Part shown: positions 1-11,855 of the stretch, one piece after another
How positions within the stretch are numbered: the first letter of the stretch is position 1
Layout: the number at the start of each line of letters is the position of its first letter
NCBI GenBank assembly: GCA_028751875.1
Contig: CM054155.1
Coordinates: forward strand, 10,143,755-10,207,754
Length of the DNA: 64,000 nt
Direction: 5' to 3'
Source: Rapana venosa
Taxonomy: Eukaryota > Mollusca > Gastropoda > Neogastropoda > Muricidae
The notes under the pieces: generated by a model
What the model saw: the letters and a program-made list of their open reading frames with translations, nothing else
What the model was told of the DNA's origin: nothing
Databases searched by the model: none
Position numbers and translations under genes: made by a program

Positions 1-240
<240 letters not shown>

Positions 241-1774
241 TTAATTATTCCGTAGCATAAAGATAAACATTTTGATAACATCTTTTCCATGTCATAAATT
301 CAAAGAATCATAATTAAGAGAAGCAATTGAAAATATATTCTAAAGTATACCAACTATTATTCCGTTAATTGGGAACAACTAAGAAATTGAAAGATAGATC
401 TAAGTGTAATCCCTTTTTTCTAAACAATTGGAATCGTGTAACATTGGTCATTAAAAGAAAAAGGCAAGATGATACACCATTACCTGTTAAAATATTGTAC
501 ATTTTAAAAATCCATAATGGGGAGTGCCCATTGAAAATCCCCCATTTTAACATTTTTATTTGATTCTGGAGTGGCAACCATTTGTGTTTTGTCAATGTAC
601 TTTAGGCAAATTACCCGAAACAACGTAGATTATTATTTGGTATTTTACGCATGCAGCACAAGAAGTGTAAATTGGTCAGAATTGGAAATGGTGGGTAAAA
701 ATTATTTTCTATTCCCTTAGCACTAGATGGTACCGAATTTTTTGCATATTTTAACAACTTCAGGGTTGGTGGTAATAAAATTTTTTTTCGATTGGCAATC
801 TGTTTTAGTTATGTTTAAGCGAAACAAAAATCAGATCTTACCCATGCAAGATCTGAATAAATGTCCCCAAAATTACAATTCCCCGCAAAATTTTAAAGGA
901 AAAGTTTTTCATTATAAAAAAAAAAAAATTTAAATGTTAACTTTTGTCAATCTAAAAGGGTTTTTAAAAAGGTAATGTCAGGTTGAAAAGAACGTAATCC
1001 GAGAAGAGAGAGAGAGAGGGAAGTTGTTGTATGATAGTACAATTTAGGAGGAAAAATAGCAAAAAAGTTAGGCCCCCTTTAAGGGGTGAAAAAAAAAAGT
1101 TTGTTTCTTTAAATGAACGGAAGGTACAGCAAAAAAGTCATTTTTTGTCAAATTTATCAATAATATTCAAAAGCTTGTGACTTTAAGTCCTTTTGTTATT
1201 TGTGCATGGATTTTTATGTACTAGTCTTGGAATTACTTTTTGGGGCCCATTAGGTATGGAGAGAAAGTGGGGTGTTTGTTCACCAGCCCTACCCTGGGGG
1301 GCCCTTTTTAAACTATAAAAGTTGATGGTTTCAAAATGGAAAGTAGGGGGGTTTTTTAAATGAAATATAATTCATGTACTTGCACATGGGTCTTTTTTAA
1401 AAAGATAAAAGGACTTTTAAAAGGGGAAAAAATAATACTTGGGCCAACTTCACAAGGAAGACATAGTTGAGCCTGGCGCCAGAATGACGATATAGTTACA
1501 ATTATCAAGAACTTTTTATTTTTCTAATGTAACCCAGCATCCTCCCAATGCCTACTAATTGGGGATATAGGGAATTCCTGATTAGTTACCCACCTCGTGT
1601 TGGTTTGCCGGTATTGAGGCCTCACTTGCATGCGACATGCATGTGTGTGTTGGGAGGGGATGAGGCAAGGGGAAGTATGTTTTGCATTTTTTTTTATGTG
1701 TAAAAACACGTCGTAGAAGAGATCATAAGGGGTTCAGTCCATGGATCACCGATTACACCGCCAGGCGCCGTGGT
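241..1774. other. AT-rich stretch without recognisable gene
   Basis: I see no exon-like reading frame, SINE or tandem array here beyond a short GA run near 1004-1018 and several A, T or G homopolymers. The number of short homopolymer runs suggests low consensus quality or old decayed sequence. Confidence 0.6.
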
Positions 1775-2455
1775 TCAGGTAAACAGTGTTCCTGCTTGTT
1801 TGGGAAAGTCACGGTGCCTTGGTCTCATCAGTTTTCGTGGGGCGATTACCCAGAAGAGATTCCCCCAAATGCCCTTCCAATTGTTCTCAGCAAAGGCATA
1901 GTCTTCCTCTCTTGTGGGGGGTTGTGATTCTGTCATTCTTCTGGAACAGCCTGATTGTTCTGATTTTGTCATGGGCCATGGTGGAGATGTGGAGTTTCTT
2001 GTAAAGATTCATCTTATGGATCGTCGTAGAACAGATCCCTGTTGATGTGTAGTGTTCTATCTTTTGTTGGTGCTATTTTGCTTAAAAACACTTTGGCATC
2101 TGGGGGGTCCATGATCAATACTTCTCTTGATTTGAGCAATAGTGGCATTAGAAGCTGTTGCAGTGTCCTTTTTTTCGAGTTCATTGATTCCACATTGGAT
2201 GAGTATTGCTCCCATGGAAGGTTCTTTAGTAGAAATTGCTGATTCAACAGCGTTGGTCGATGTGTTCCATGAGTATTGCCTTTCCGGTAAAAGAACTTTG
2301 ATCCCGATGAGCGTCCTAGACCTGTGGCTTGTACACCATTCATCACGAGTCACGAACCACTCAGCGCTACAGGCAATCTGGATTTGTCTGGAGGTTGCGA
2401 GTGTTTTAAAAGTTTCTTCTTGGCCAGCAGGATTGGACCCCAGAAGATGATTCAC
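1775..2455 (-). pseudogene. decayed retrotransposon-type SGNH (GDSL-like) hydrolase fragment
   Basis: Two overlapping minus-strand frames together read like one SGNH-fold domain broken by frameshifts. The first contains GAILIQCGINELE, resembling the GxND block (here GIN-E). The second continues with DAKVFLSKIAPTKDRTL followed by HINRDLF. A third frame further down contains AENNWKGIWG, resembling the C-terminal part of such domains. SGNH-like esterase domains occur in ORF1 or accessory ORFs of several metazoan retrotransposons, notably CR1-type LINEs. No catalytic Ser or His block is cleanly visible. I read this as a dead transposon relic; a decayed host gene is possible but less likely. Confidence 0.45.
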
Positions 2456-3314
2456 AACTGGTTTCTGACGTTCTTCCCTGCGGACTTGAGGTCATTTGTG
2501 GTTAGTGTCTTCCATTTCTTTTTGCCTTTTTGATTTCGAATGCTTTTATTAATGTTTTGATGAATAAGTTAATGATTTTGTAGTCTTTACGCTTTGTGGG
2601 ACTTTTTTGGCTGCCAAAGGTAATGGCCGATGGTTAACATCTGAATTAAATAAACAGCGTTTATTGTGTGTGTTTTGAGTTGGGCATTCGATCGACTGAC
2701 CTGCTTGCCTGAAAAGAAACTGATGATTTTTTGCTGTCTTTCAGCTTTTGGAAGGTGTTTCCAGGGAAGAAATTTTGATGCATAAGGAAGAATATGTTGG
2801 CTATTTCAGCAAATATTAGTCATCTAGCATCTCTGTTATTCCCATTGTGAGTTGAACACGATTTCCAGTGGACCATGGAACTTACAGCCATCTTCTGTAG
2901 CTGCTTTTGAAGACTGTCAGTTTCTGTCAGGGAACCTACTATTGGGCAGACAAGTCCTTGCTGATAGTTTTTAAACGGGGTTTGCTCCTTGCTGTGTGTG
3001 ACACCACGCCGTGCTTCTTGTCCTCTGTCATTTTGGTTGTATAAATCTCTGACAAACCAAAATCAGATGAAGTATTTTTTTCCGCCATCTTTGATTGCGT
3101 AGATGCTGGCTGCTTGCCGAAGTGCATATTCTCGATTGTACTTGAACAGGGCTATACCCAACTCTTACTAACAATCAATAATAGGCCTATACACCCCTGC
3201 ATCAGAACTGGGCCGAGAGATAACAGACAACCAAGCAGTGATTTAGGATAATTTGAGCAACACTTCCAAACTTTGCATTGTTAAGTGGATGACGCCATAA
3301 TTAAAGCCATGTGA
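2456..3314. other. no recognisable feature
   Basis: Ordinary AT-rich sequence. I found no splice-bounded open frame, tandem array or SINE head here. Confidence 0.5.
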
Positions 3315-3372
3315 ATTTTGCCTATGTTTTCGTCCACCAGCAAGGTAGCCGCATTCCACTTCGGGAATGAAT
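3315..3372 (-). mobile_element. SINE-C tail remnant
   Basis: On the minus strand this matches the conserved tail of SINE-C (CGGCTACCTT followed by a GGTGGACGAAAAC-like block). Only about 60 bp remains and the tRNA-like head is absent. Confidence 0.5.
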
Positions 3373-3537
3373 GATACGTAACTGGAAGATCAAAGAAAAA
3401 TCGCAACCAACTTCCAAGACTTAGAGAACAATAAGATGTTATTTAAATCTCATGTGATAGGCTTAGAACTAAATTCATGAAGATCAATATTTCATTCCAA
3501 AAGCCAAATCGTCTGTGGTAGTGTGCTTATCCAATTT

Positions 3538-3539
3538 GT

Positions 3540-3573
<34 letters not shown>

Positions 3574-3598
3574 ATGTGTGTGTGTGGGTGTGCTCTGG
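3538..3598. repeat. (GT)n microsatellite
   Basis: An interrupted GT dinucleotide run; AC on the other strand. Confidence 0.95.
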
Positions 3599-3714
3599 AA
3601 GGTAGTTTTGACTGAAAAAATACTAAAACAGTCCATCAACCTGCTAAGCCTGCTTGATTAAAAAAAAAAAAATCTTGCATCTTTCTGTATATGGTATCGG
3701 CCACTACAACCGCT

Positions 3715-4350
3715 TTATTGATGAGTTTATACAAGCAGCAGGTGTGCAATGTATGATCAAGCATTGATAGTGATATCAAGAAGGCCAGTGTGTATGCAGG
3801 GATCACACATATAGTTTATACAAGCAGCATGTGTGGGCATCAGTGATCACACGATGATATTATATCAAGCATCAGGTGTTGCATGTAGTGAATCACACCA
3901 TGATAGTATACAAGCAGCAGGATGCATGTAGTGATCACACATGATAGTTATACAAGCAGCGGTTGTGCATTAGTGATCCACATGCTAGTTTATACAAAGA
4001 GCAGTGTGTATGATGCTAGTTATATAAGCAACAGGTGTGTATGAAATATGCTATTGTTATAACAAGCAGCATTTGCATGTAGGGATCACACATGCTAGTT
4101 ATACAAGCAGCAGGTGTGCCTGAGAATCACATATGATATATACAAGCAGCAGGTGTGCATGTAGTGATCAATCATGCTAGTTTTCAACAGCAGGTGTGTA
4201 GCAGTGACACAACATGCTATCTATACAAGCAGCAGGTGTGTATGCAGGTGATCACACATGCTAAGTTATACAAGCAGCAGGTGTGTCTATGCTTGATGCA
4301 CACATGCTAGTTATACGAAGCAGCAGTGTGTATGCATTGATCACACAGCG
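3715..4350. repeat. minisatellite, unit about 43-46 bp
   Basis: About 14 copies of a unit built from TATACAAGCAGCAGGTGTG followed by TATGCAGTGATCACACATG and CTAGT. Copies differ mainly by single-base insertions and deletions rather than substitutions. That pattern fits a poorly polished long-read consensus as well as natural decay. GATCACACATG recurs in most copies. Confidence 0.9.
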
Positions 4351-4589
4351 CTAAGGGACATTCTTGCTGTAAGAATTTGTTCTGCTTCATCACACTGATA
4401 ATGTTGTACATAACATGTTGATGAAATCCAAGCCAGGATCATCAGCTTAGAGAATGCACAATTATGATTGATAATTTTGAGATATTTATACAGTTTAATT
4501 CCAAGTCTGTTTTGTAGGGTCTTCCTTGTAAGTTGACATTGGATAGAAACCTACATAATTTTGTGTGTGCACATTTTGTCAAACAGACT

Positions 4590-6235
4590 TGGGTAATTTT
4601 TGCAGGAGAGGAAGGAGTAAAACAACTTAGGAAAATATGTCAGAAGATACAGCAGACAGAACAAATGCCCGAAGAATGGGAAACCAGAAGTACTGTTCCT
4701 ATTTTCAAGGTAACAGGAGATTCACTAGTATTTGGAAAAATACAGAGGAATCAGGCAGTCTGGAAACATGCATGAAGATCCCCCCCCCCCCCCCCCCCCC
4801 CCACCCCCCCCCCCACATATCTGGGAAAAAGTATTGGAAAGAAGACTGAAAGCCTGTCAATATATGAAAAACAGTTTTGGATTCCAGCCTGGCAATCAAA
4901 CCAAAGTGCAATATTTATTTGTGAAACAACTACAGGATAAGTATATGGAGAAGAAAAAGATCTGACCGCATATCTTTGTTGACCCTGGTGGAAAAAAAAA
5001 AGCCCAAGCTTTTTGATAAGTACCCATAAAGGGTAAATCGCAATGGCCTTGAGGAAACAAGGTGTACCAGAAGCACCACCATCTCAATGGTTAGGAACTT
5101 TGTACAAGAACCCAGATAAAAAGTGAAACTATAAGTTGGGACGTCAGAAAGCTTTGAGATAAAAGTATGAGTGCACCAAGGATCCACATTGAGCCCATCT
5201 GCTCTTTATCCTCATGATGAATGAAACATCCAAGGAAGTGGAGAGGCCAGAAGAGATGCTGGAACTGCTGTAATGCTGATGAATTAGTACTGGTAAGCTG
5301 AGAACAGTTGATGATGCTACTCAAGATTTGTCAGTTTGGAAACAGAGATTAGACCAGCATAGGAAATGAAGGTTGGAATGTTGACAAGACCAAAGCAATT
5401 GACAGTTGGAAAAGAGCCGCAGACACATAGAGAGCTAAGGCTCTGGCCACAAAGGATTAGGGACCAGTTCGTATCATATGCTCCCCAAATGTCAATATTG
5501 GTAGTCCCAAAAGATATGCTCAAAGCTCAAAAATGTCAGAAGAAGTGAGGATGGATATTTGTCTCCCCTTGTATGAATGAAGTGAAGGGGAAATACAATA
5601 CCAATGCAAAAGGAGAATCTAGAATTTGAACCATGGAAGATAGAAGTGGTACTAACGAATTCTGCACCTGGGCGAGATGAGGAGCAGCAAAGCAAAATCA
5701 GAGTAACTCTATGTCATAACCAGGATTGCAGTTGCGTGGAAGATATGGAAATAATTGGCAATGGCTTGGAAATAAGAAATCCCACTGGATTAGACCTGTT
5801 CCTGGATATATAAGTCCTGCATCATCGACCTGTCTCCAGTATTGTCTTCGGAGACGTGGGTTGTTCACAAAAACCATCGAACGTTTTGTTGAAGATCTGT
5901 GAAAAAACTACATGACAAAGACAAATGAAGACAGATCACGAATGAAGAACTATGGAGGAATGTGCAAAGTTGATGATTTGAAGTCTGTAGCTATTACCAA
6001 TATAGACTGCGCTAGTTTGCACGTTTTCACGGAAAGCAGGACCACCACATCATAAACAGAGCAATGAACTTCGTAGTGGATGGAAAGAGACCAAAGGGAA
6101 GACCTAGCAAAACCTGGTCTGCCTGTATTGCAGATGATCTTAGAGAAAGGGGCATAAATAAGAAGAAAGCTCAAAACAGAGAGAGATGGAAAAGGCTCAT
6201 CAATATCAAACCTCCCCTGGGAGAAACATGACAAA
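4590..6235 (+). pseudogene. decayed LINE reverse transcriptase (family 2)
   Basis: Broken frames read in order as a non-LTR reverse transcriptase. There is an N-terminal block ending MPEEWETRSTVPIF, then FGFQPGNQTKVQYLF (the AGFRPGRST-like block), a KLFDKYP block (normally AFDRVP), and VHQGSTLSPSALY (normally HQGSALSPLLF). Near 6055-6230 comes NELRSGWKETKGKT-like sequence followed by GINKKKAQNRERWKRL, typical of the C-terminal end of one LINE group. Many stops and frameshifts are present and the YADD block is not intact. A poly-C run interrupts it at about 4779-4816. This lineage differs from the LINE at 14.4-17.4 kb. Confidence 0.65.
4779..4816. repeat. poly-C tract
   Basis: Nearly pure C run within the LINE relic, broken by one A. 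The apparent proline or glycine ORFs across it are artefacts. Confidence 0.95.
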
Positions 6236-6784
6236 AAAGGAAGAAGAAAGAAGAAGACTTGGGTGATTTTTAAATGCTCTACAAACCTGTGGGATTTTTT
6301 TCATGTGTCAGATTGCTGGTTTGATTATGTTTCTAGCAGTTTATGTTTTCAGTATTACAGGGTTAAGTGGTTTATTGGGTGCTGTGCAAGATTCATTTTG
6401 TGTGTTTCATGAATCATCCATGCACGCTCCAGAGTTTTTTAGAATGTGTTTCTGCCTGTTCTGATTGTGGGGAAAAGGTTGTACTGTCTATTATGACTCA
6501 TATCCTTTTCGTTATAGGCCATATATGTCTATTTCAGAGTGTTGAGTATAAACAGTAAATTTTGTTCTTTACAGAAATAATGATCACAGGTGATATCAAA
6601 CTCGTGCATGTTTTTGCAGTCTTTCAGTACAAAAAGAAGTACCTGAATCTTGTGGAATTATGCACTTTCAACTTTGCAGACAGTGGTTTTTCAGTGCACT
6701 TGCACCAGTGTACCTGTGTAAACGCTTGCTGTTTTATGAATGGAGTATAAACATATTATGTAAGCATGTTGATTTGCTTGCTTA

Positions 6785-6818
6785 ACTAGATTCAGTGCTA
6801 TAAAAATTCCATATATTA

Positions 6819-6861
<43 letters not shown>
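6785..6861 (+). mobile_element. LINE 3' tail remnant with (ATT)n
   Basis: AGATTCAGTGCTATAAAAATTCC-type sequence followed by about 45 bp of ATT repeats. It matches the tail of the LINE ending near 8415 and the other tail copies in this window. Only the 3' tip is present, as expected from 5'-truncated LINE insertion. Confidence 0.7.
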
Positions 6862-6863
<2 letters not shown>

Positions 6864-6934
6864 GTGCATGAACACAGCTGGCAATGTGACTTTTGTATGC
6901 TGTAGGACTGCTTTTTTTTTTTTTTTTGCTTGTT

Positions 6935-8420
6935 GCAGAATCTCCCTTCTCACTCTACTCGACTTATCTGCAGCCTTCGACACTATAGACCACTCAATTC
7001 TTCTCTCCTGTTCTCAAAAAACCGTTCGGTGTTTACGGTCACAGCCCCTCGCCTGGATTAATTCATACCTTTACTGATTTCAGACAGTTTGCGATTAAAC
7101 CAAATTCAATCAATACCTGCCAAACGGAATGTGGAGTCCCACAGGGATCAGTTCTATGCCCTGAACCTGTTCACTCTTTACACTGCCCCCACTGTCACAT
7201 ATAATAAACCGTCATCCAAATTAACCATCATTTTTACGCAGATGAACTTTCAGATTTAGAGCAGTGGTTACTCCTGAATATCTGCCTCTCCTCCGGCCAT
7301 ATGGCCCACTGCTTGGAAGATATTCCAAACTGGATAACACAGAACAAATTACACTAAATGCAGATAAAACCGAAGCCCAATGCTTGTAGGGACCAAAACA
7401 CAAAACTCTCTTCCATTACAACAGCTTCAATAGAACTCGGTCTATCACATCAGTCCCTACTATCCATGCTGGTAAGTATCTAGGTGTTGTTATCGACAAA
7501 CACTCTCATGCAAAAATTCATCACCCAGACCTGTCAGTCATGCTGCTATTCAGTTAGGTGTAATTAGTGCCATTCGAAGTACCTGTCCACCCGCTGCAGC
7601 ATCCCAAACTTGTCACTTTCTCTCATCTTTCACGCTGTCTATTGCAATACCTCTCTGGCTGGTCTGCCAGCATCATCTATCCACTGCCTTCTACCGTATA
7701 GCAAAACTCTGCAAGCTTTTGAACTATTACTTCAGAAAGAAAAAAACAGCACATTACCCCTCTCCTTGTGATCTCTCCACTGGCTGCCTGTGCCACAGTG
7801 AGTAGATTATAAGATCAGTACCCTCTGTACAAATTCTCCAACAAAACTACTGCACCCTCCTAATACCTCTGTGAATGTCTTAAACTTTTACACTCCTTCA
7901 CGTTTTCCCTCCGATCTGCTGCAGATACCTTTGTGTCTTCGAATACGCTAGATTCAAGCCAATCCACCGTATGGCCGCCGCTCTTTCTCTATTTCGGATC
8001 CATCGCCCCTGGAGTGAGCTCACCGCTCTCATCCTTCGCCAGAAGCCAAGCTATACATTTTAAATCCAGCCTCAAGACGATATTTATTTCAAACACAAGA
8101 TTCCCCCTACTGTTTTCATATCAGACCTATCCCACCTTCACTAACCCATCGTCCTATCACCTGCTGAAGTATATGACCTGGTGTGCAGTGTGTGGTGTGT
8201 GCATTTAGAAAAACATTTGACTATTGCAATTTTTATTTCATAATTTGGTATGCAGCATACCCTGTTTATAATATCTGTTGGTTACACTATTGACTATTTG
8301 ATCATTGGTTGCATGACTGTGTAAGATTAGGTTTGAATGCATGCACTTTGATTGTCCTATGCAAGATATAGCGCATAACAAGTTCCATTTATTAGTATTA
8401 TTTATTATTAATATTGTTTG
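6935..8420 (+). pseudogene. decayed CR1/L2-like LINE, RT domain to 3' tail
   Basis: Reads as the RT of a CR1/L2/jockey-type LINE: LLDLSAAFDTIDHSILL near 6950-7003, the CGVPQGSVLCP block near 7130-7165, FYADELSDL near 7232-7258 (normally FYADD), SLHWLPVP near 7778-7800, and the C-terminal YGRRSFSISDPS-like block near 7970-8005. Multiple stops and frameshifts make it non-functional, and the second catalytic Asp of YADD is Glu. The 3' end (about 8320-8415) carries the same ATT-rich tail as several short remnants elsewhere in the window. Confidence 0.75.
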
Positions 8421-9001
8421 TAGTAGATTGGATATTTCATCTTAACATTTATGGTCATGCAAGTCATGAGGCATGTTAGTTGTTAACCTTGTTAATACTG
8501 CAACTGTTTTTTAGTGTTAACCTTTTTAACTACTGCACTGTGCGTGGTGGACACTATCAGAGGTCATATATTGTTTCTGAAAGTCCAACGCTTCACAGCT
8601 AAATCAACTGCTTCAATCACTGACAGACTGAAGATGTTGTGGGGGGAATCCCGCAATAGTATTGTAGTTTGGGTCTTCAGTTTCAATACCTTGAGGGTCA
8701 TCCAAATATTGCAACTCTGTCTGGTCACTGACTCCTCCCTGGAATCACTACATTAATATACACAAGCAAGAACATATATATAAGAGTAAAGATGTCCATA
8801 AATCTATGGTGGTTTGTAGGGTGACTAAGCATTCCAGAAACCTCACTTCTCCAGGGGCCAGCCTGAAGAGAGCAAGTATATGTATAGAGGTATTTGCTAA
8901 ATACTTTCCCATATAGAAAGACCATACACTGGCATCAGAGAGTCGTATCAAAAGAGAATGTGGTTGTAATGAGATTTTACCATGGTATTAGGATAGGCCC
9001 A
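8421..9001. other. unassigned repeat-like sequence
   Basis: No gene recognised. Around 8815-8870 a short stretch (CAGAAACCTC..TTCTCCAGGGGCCAGC) resembles the minus strand of SINE-A and may be a fragment. Confidence 0.45.
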
Positions 9002-9985
9002 GTTTAACATACAAGGTAACGGTGTTCCCTTAATCTATGCAGTCCATTGGGGAGTCGATGTTGTCAAGAGAACCTCAGCTTCGCCATGACCATCATAATT
9101 GAGGGCGGCGCCCATCACCTCCTGCCCTTTCGCTGCTTTTAGCCTTCCCCTGACTCTAAAGGGTTAATGACCAAGAAGCTGGAAACAGTTCAAAGGCTTC
9201 AAGTACCCTGGGAGCCATTTATCCGAACCAGGGATCCCAAGCCATAGTAGTTATGCAGACTGCACAGACAATAACATCTGTTGTCAAAACTAAACACCAT
9301 TGTAGAGACATGAATATCTCACTTATCTCCAAATCAACTAATGCGCTCCCTTTGTCATATCCATATTTCTGTATGTTGTGAATCATTGGACCCTGACTGC
9401 AATTTTAGAGAAGAGTACAGCAGTGGAGATGAAAGCATTCGAGAGACTCCATGGCATCTTCCAACAAAGACCACAATAAGCAACGACAGCGTGCATAACA
9501 GGAATCCAGCAAACCATTGGACCCTATGAGAACCCCTCTTTCGTAAACGATCGTGCAAAAGCGTAACATAAGGTGGTACGGGGCATGTCACAAGATCCCA
9601 AGGAAATTACAAAGACAGTTTTGCACGTCACTGTCCAAGGACGAAAGAAGAAAGGCAGACCAAGGAAGACTGGGAGATAAAAACATGAATGGACAGGCCT
9701 AGAACATCAACAAAAAACCCTGAGAAAGGCAGAACAGTGAGAGAGATGGAGGGAACTGTGCTGAGATCTTTGAGGTTGCCACCCACGGTCGTCAGACTAC
9801 GGGACAGATAGATGATAGAATATACCTCAAAAGGTGGAAGGTACCCATTTGCAGCTGGGTGAACTGGGGTGACTGTACTGAAGCCAAGGCGCATGAACAG
9901 TCACCCATCACCTAGGCAACCATTCTCAACGCTGCTTAACCTTAGTCTGGGGAGATTGAGTGTTCTGACCACTGATCTATCCCAT
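9002..9985 (-). mobile_element. SINE-A copy split by a nested LINE fragment
   Basis: The 3' half of a minus-strand SINE-A occupies 9002-9168 (ending ..CTGACTCTAAAG). The rest resumes at about 9838 (GGTACCCATTTGCAGCTGGG) and runs to about 9985, where the tRNA-like head ends in GATCTATCCCATCCCC. In uninterrupted copies these two parts are adjacent. The intervening 0.67 kb is the LINE fragment listed next. AAAG borders both sides of the insert. Confidence 0.7.
9165..9832 (+). pseudogene. 5'-truncated LINE fragment (same family as 14.4-17.4 kb)
   Basis: Aligns by eye, over its whole length, with about 16720-17360. Shared blocks include GTTAATGACCAGAAGCTGG, CCAGGGATCCAAGCC and TTATCTCCAA. It ends in GGGACAGATAGATGATAGA, the degenerate form of the (GATA)n end of the other copy. 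Relative to that copy it has many single-base indels, so the RT frame is destroyed. Confidence 0.8.
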
Positions 9986-10164
9986 CCCCTGTGTAACATA
10001 TCAAAGGATAATTAACATTGTAATGTAGGCCTTGGCCATCCCTTACATTAATGATAGACAAGGCTTTTAGCCAAGACTAGAATGAGTTGAACAGGAATGA
10101 TGTTTCACCTGCTGCTAAAGATATTTTGTGTAATACGGCGTTGTCATGACGATGCTGTGTGCAG

Positions 10165-10293
10165 GAGGAGGGGGAGGTAGGGGTGGTAGAGCGGTGCAGC
10201 ACCATAGCCCGGACTACATCGAACGACCAGCTGACGAACTGCACTACACGTCGATGGACAACCAACTTCCCCAACAAGTTCATCACCTTCGTT
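10165..10293 (+). CDS. tentative coding exon, unknown protein
   Basis: A CTGTGTGCAG acceptor-like sequence precedes an open frame that reads as a plausible acidic-to-polar protein segment, ending in NCTTRRWTTNFPNKFITFV with one N-glycosylation sequon (NCT). The frame meets TGA at 10294. No strong donor is visible there, so either the exon ends in the weak TTC/GTTTGA or the sequence is in error. If real it could be an extracellular part of the membrane protein whose last exon is at 18534. Not recognised by family. Confidence 0.3.
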
Positions 10294-10319
10294 TGACGGT
10301 CGTTTCTCTGCGTGTTAAT

Positions 10320-10810
10320 CCCTTACCTCTTGCACATGGTGTGTATGTTTTTTGTTTATCATCTGTGTGTTATTCTTACATCTTCTACATGTCTTTTAAT
10401 TCGCATAGGGTTGTGTATGTATTATCATTCTGCGTGTTATTCTTATCATCAGCTTACAGTGTCTGTCTATATTCACAAGTGTTGTTATGTGTTAATCATT
10501 TCTGTGTTTATTCTACACCACTATCAGTAATCTTTATTTCACTTAGGTGTGTATGTTGTTATTCTGTGGTTATTCTCACATGTTGTGTAGGTATGCTTAC
10601 ATCAGTTGACATATCCTTTATTCAAATAGCAGTGTATATATTATATTCTGTATGTAATTTTTTACATCAGTGACAGTGACTTTTGATTCCTTTAGGTGAT
10701 AATGTAATTATTAATCTTATGTATTCTCACATAGGTGTGTATTTATTAATCATACTCTATGTATTCTTACATCAGCTGACAGTATCTGCTATCTATCACT
10801 CATAGTGTCG
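10320..10810. repeat. degenerate minisatellite, period about 62-65 bp
   Basis: About seven or eight diverged copies of a unit containing TGTGTATGTTGTTATTCTG, TTATTCTTACATCAG, a TGACAGTGTCT-like block and TTTATTTCACATAGG. The 175-codon open frame starting at 10146 is mostly this repeat and is not treated as a gene. Confidence 0.7.
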
Positions 10811-11589
10811 TTATTTAAGCTCTTATTAGAGTAGTTTGTAATGTTTTTGGTTGCACGAGTTTTTTATCATGAGATTTAAACTTCAACAGGGCAACAGTCC
10901 CTGATATGCATCTGCAGTCAGAGGGCCTAGACAACAGTAGTACTAGGCTGGATCAGACCTGTAAGACCAACGATCAGTGGCTTCTAGCGTGAAATGTCTT
11001 CTAGTGTTAGAAAGGGAACGGTTTAGGGGGTTTCAAAATTCCCATTAACCCTAGAAGTTGCTATTCGGGCAACCTTCTAGTGGCAAAAAATGGTTGCACA
11101 CATCAAAATCCTACCACATAGAAGAACCCTCCGAGCCTAGCCAAGGAATGAAAAATAAAATTTCATTTGACTTAGGATGGGTTTTTTAACCGAGTCCAGT
11201 AAGACGTGAGCAGTGGTCTTGGAGTCCAGTCTTGTGCGGATGAGACAGAATGAAACTGAAGTTCGTTTGTATGTGGGCAGTAACGCATATTGCACAGTAA
11301 ATAAACCTACAACAACAAGAAGAAGGTGAAATGATTTCTACGCGCGCGCGCGACAATGCTCTCCTAGGATAACACTGGACAAGAAAAACATCTTCAGTCA
11401 GGAAACCCTACAGAGGGAACATGCATGGTATGCGGGATTGAGAATGGGTTGGTCTTCCTAAGAACTTATCAATATTTGTCTTATACATTGATTCAGGTGT
11501 CATTTTTATTATGAAGCTCTGGGTGCCAGACAAACGAGGCCGATCGCACCGTTTATGGAAGTACCACCTGCACCTGCTAATATGACACT
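10811..11589. other. no recognisable feature
   Basis: No exon or array was recognised. A short (CG)n run lies at 11341-11351. Confidence 0.5.
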
Positions 11590-11855
11590 GTGTTTAGAGT
11601 GAAGTATTCCCCAAGCCACTGTTGAGGGCAAAGTTATTGAGCGATGGTTACCAAGTGGAAGGTGCTTCTGGCTTCAGTTACAGTCCCCCGATCACCCAGC
11701 TGTAAATGGTATACCCCTGCCCTTTTATAGGTCATGGAAGTAAAGCAGCGAGGGAGAGTGAGATGGTGCTGCCGTCAATATTCTGTGCCCTGAGAAGTGA
11801 GGTCTCTGAGACCTCACTCCCCTACAACCACATAGGTTAGGGCTAACCTACATTA
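11590..11855 (+). mobile_element. SINE-A copy, 5' truncated or degraded
   Basis: Matches the SINE-A body: GGTTACCAAGTGG, TGGCTTCAG..ACAGTCCCC, CACCCAGCTGTAAATGG, AAAGCAGCGAGGGAGAG and the end ACAACCACATAGGTTA. The tRNA-like head is missing or unrecognisable. Several single-base indels are present. Confidence 0.75.

Noticed and set aside
10146..10673. 175-codon open frame starting MTMLCAGGGGG
   Set aside because: Mostly the 62-65 bp minisatellite; the exon-like signal at 10165-10293 is in a different frame.
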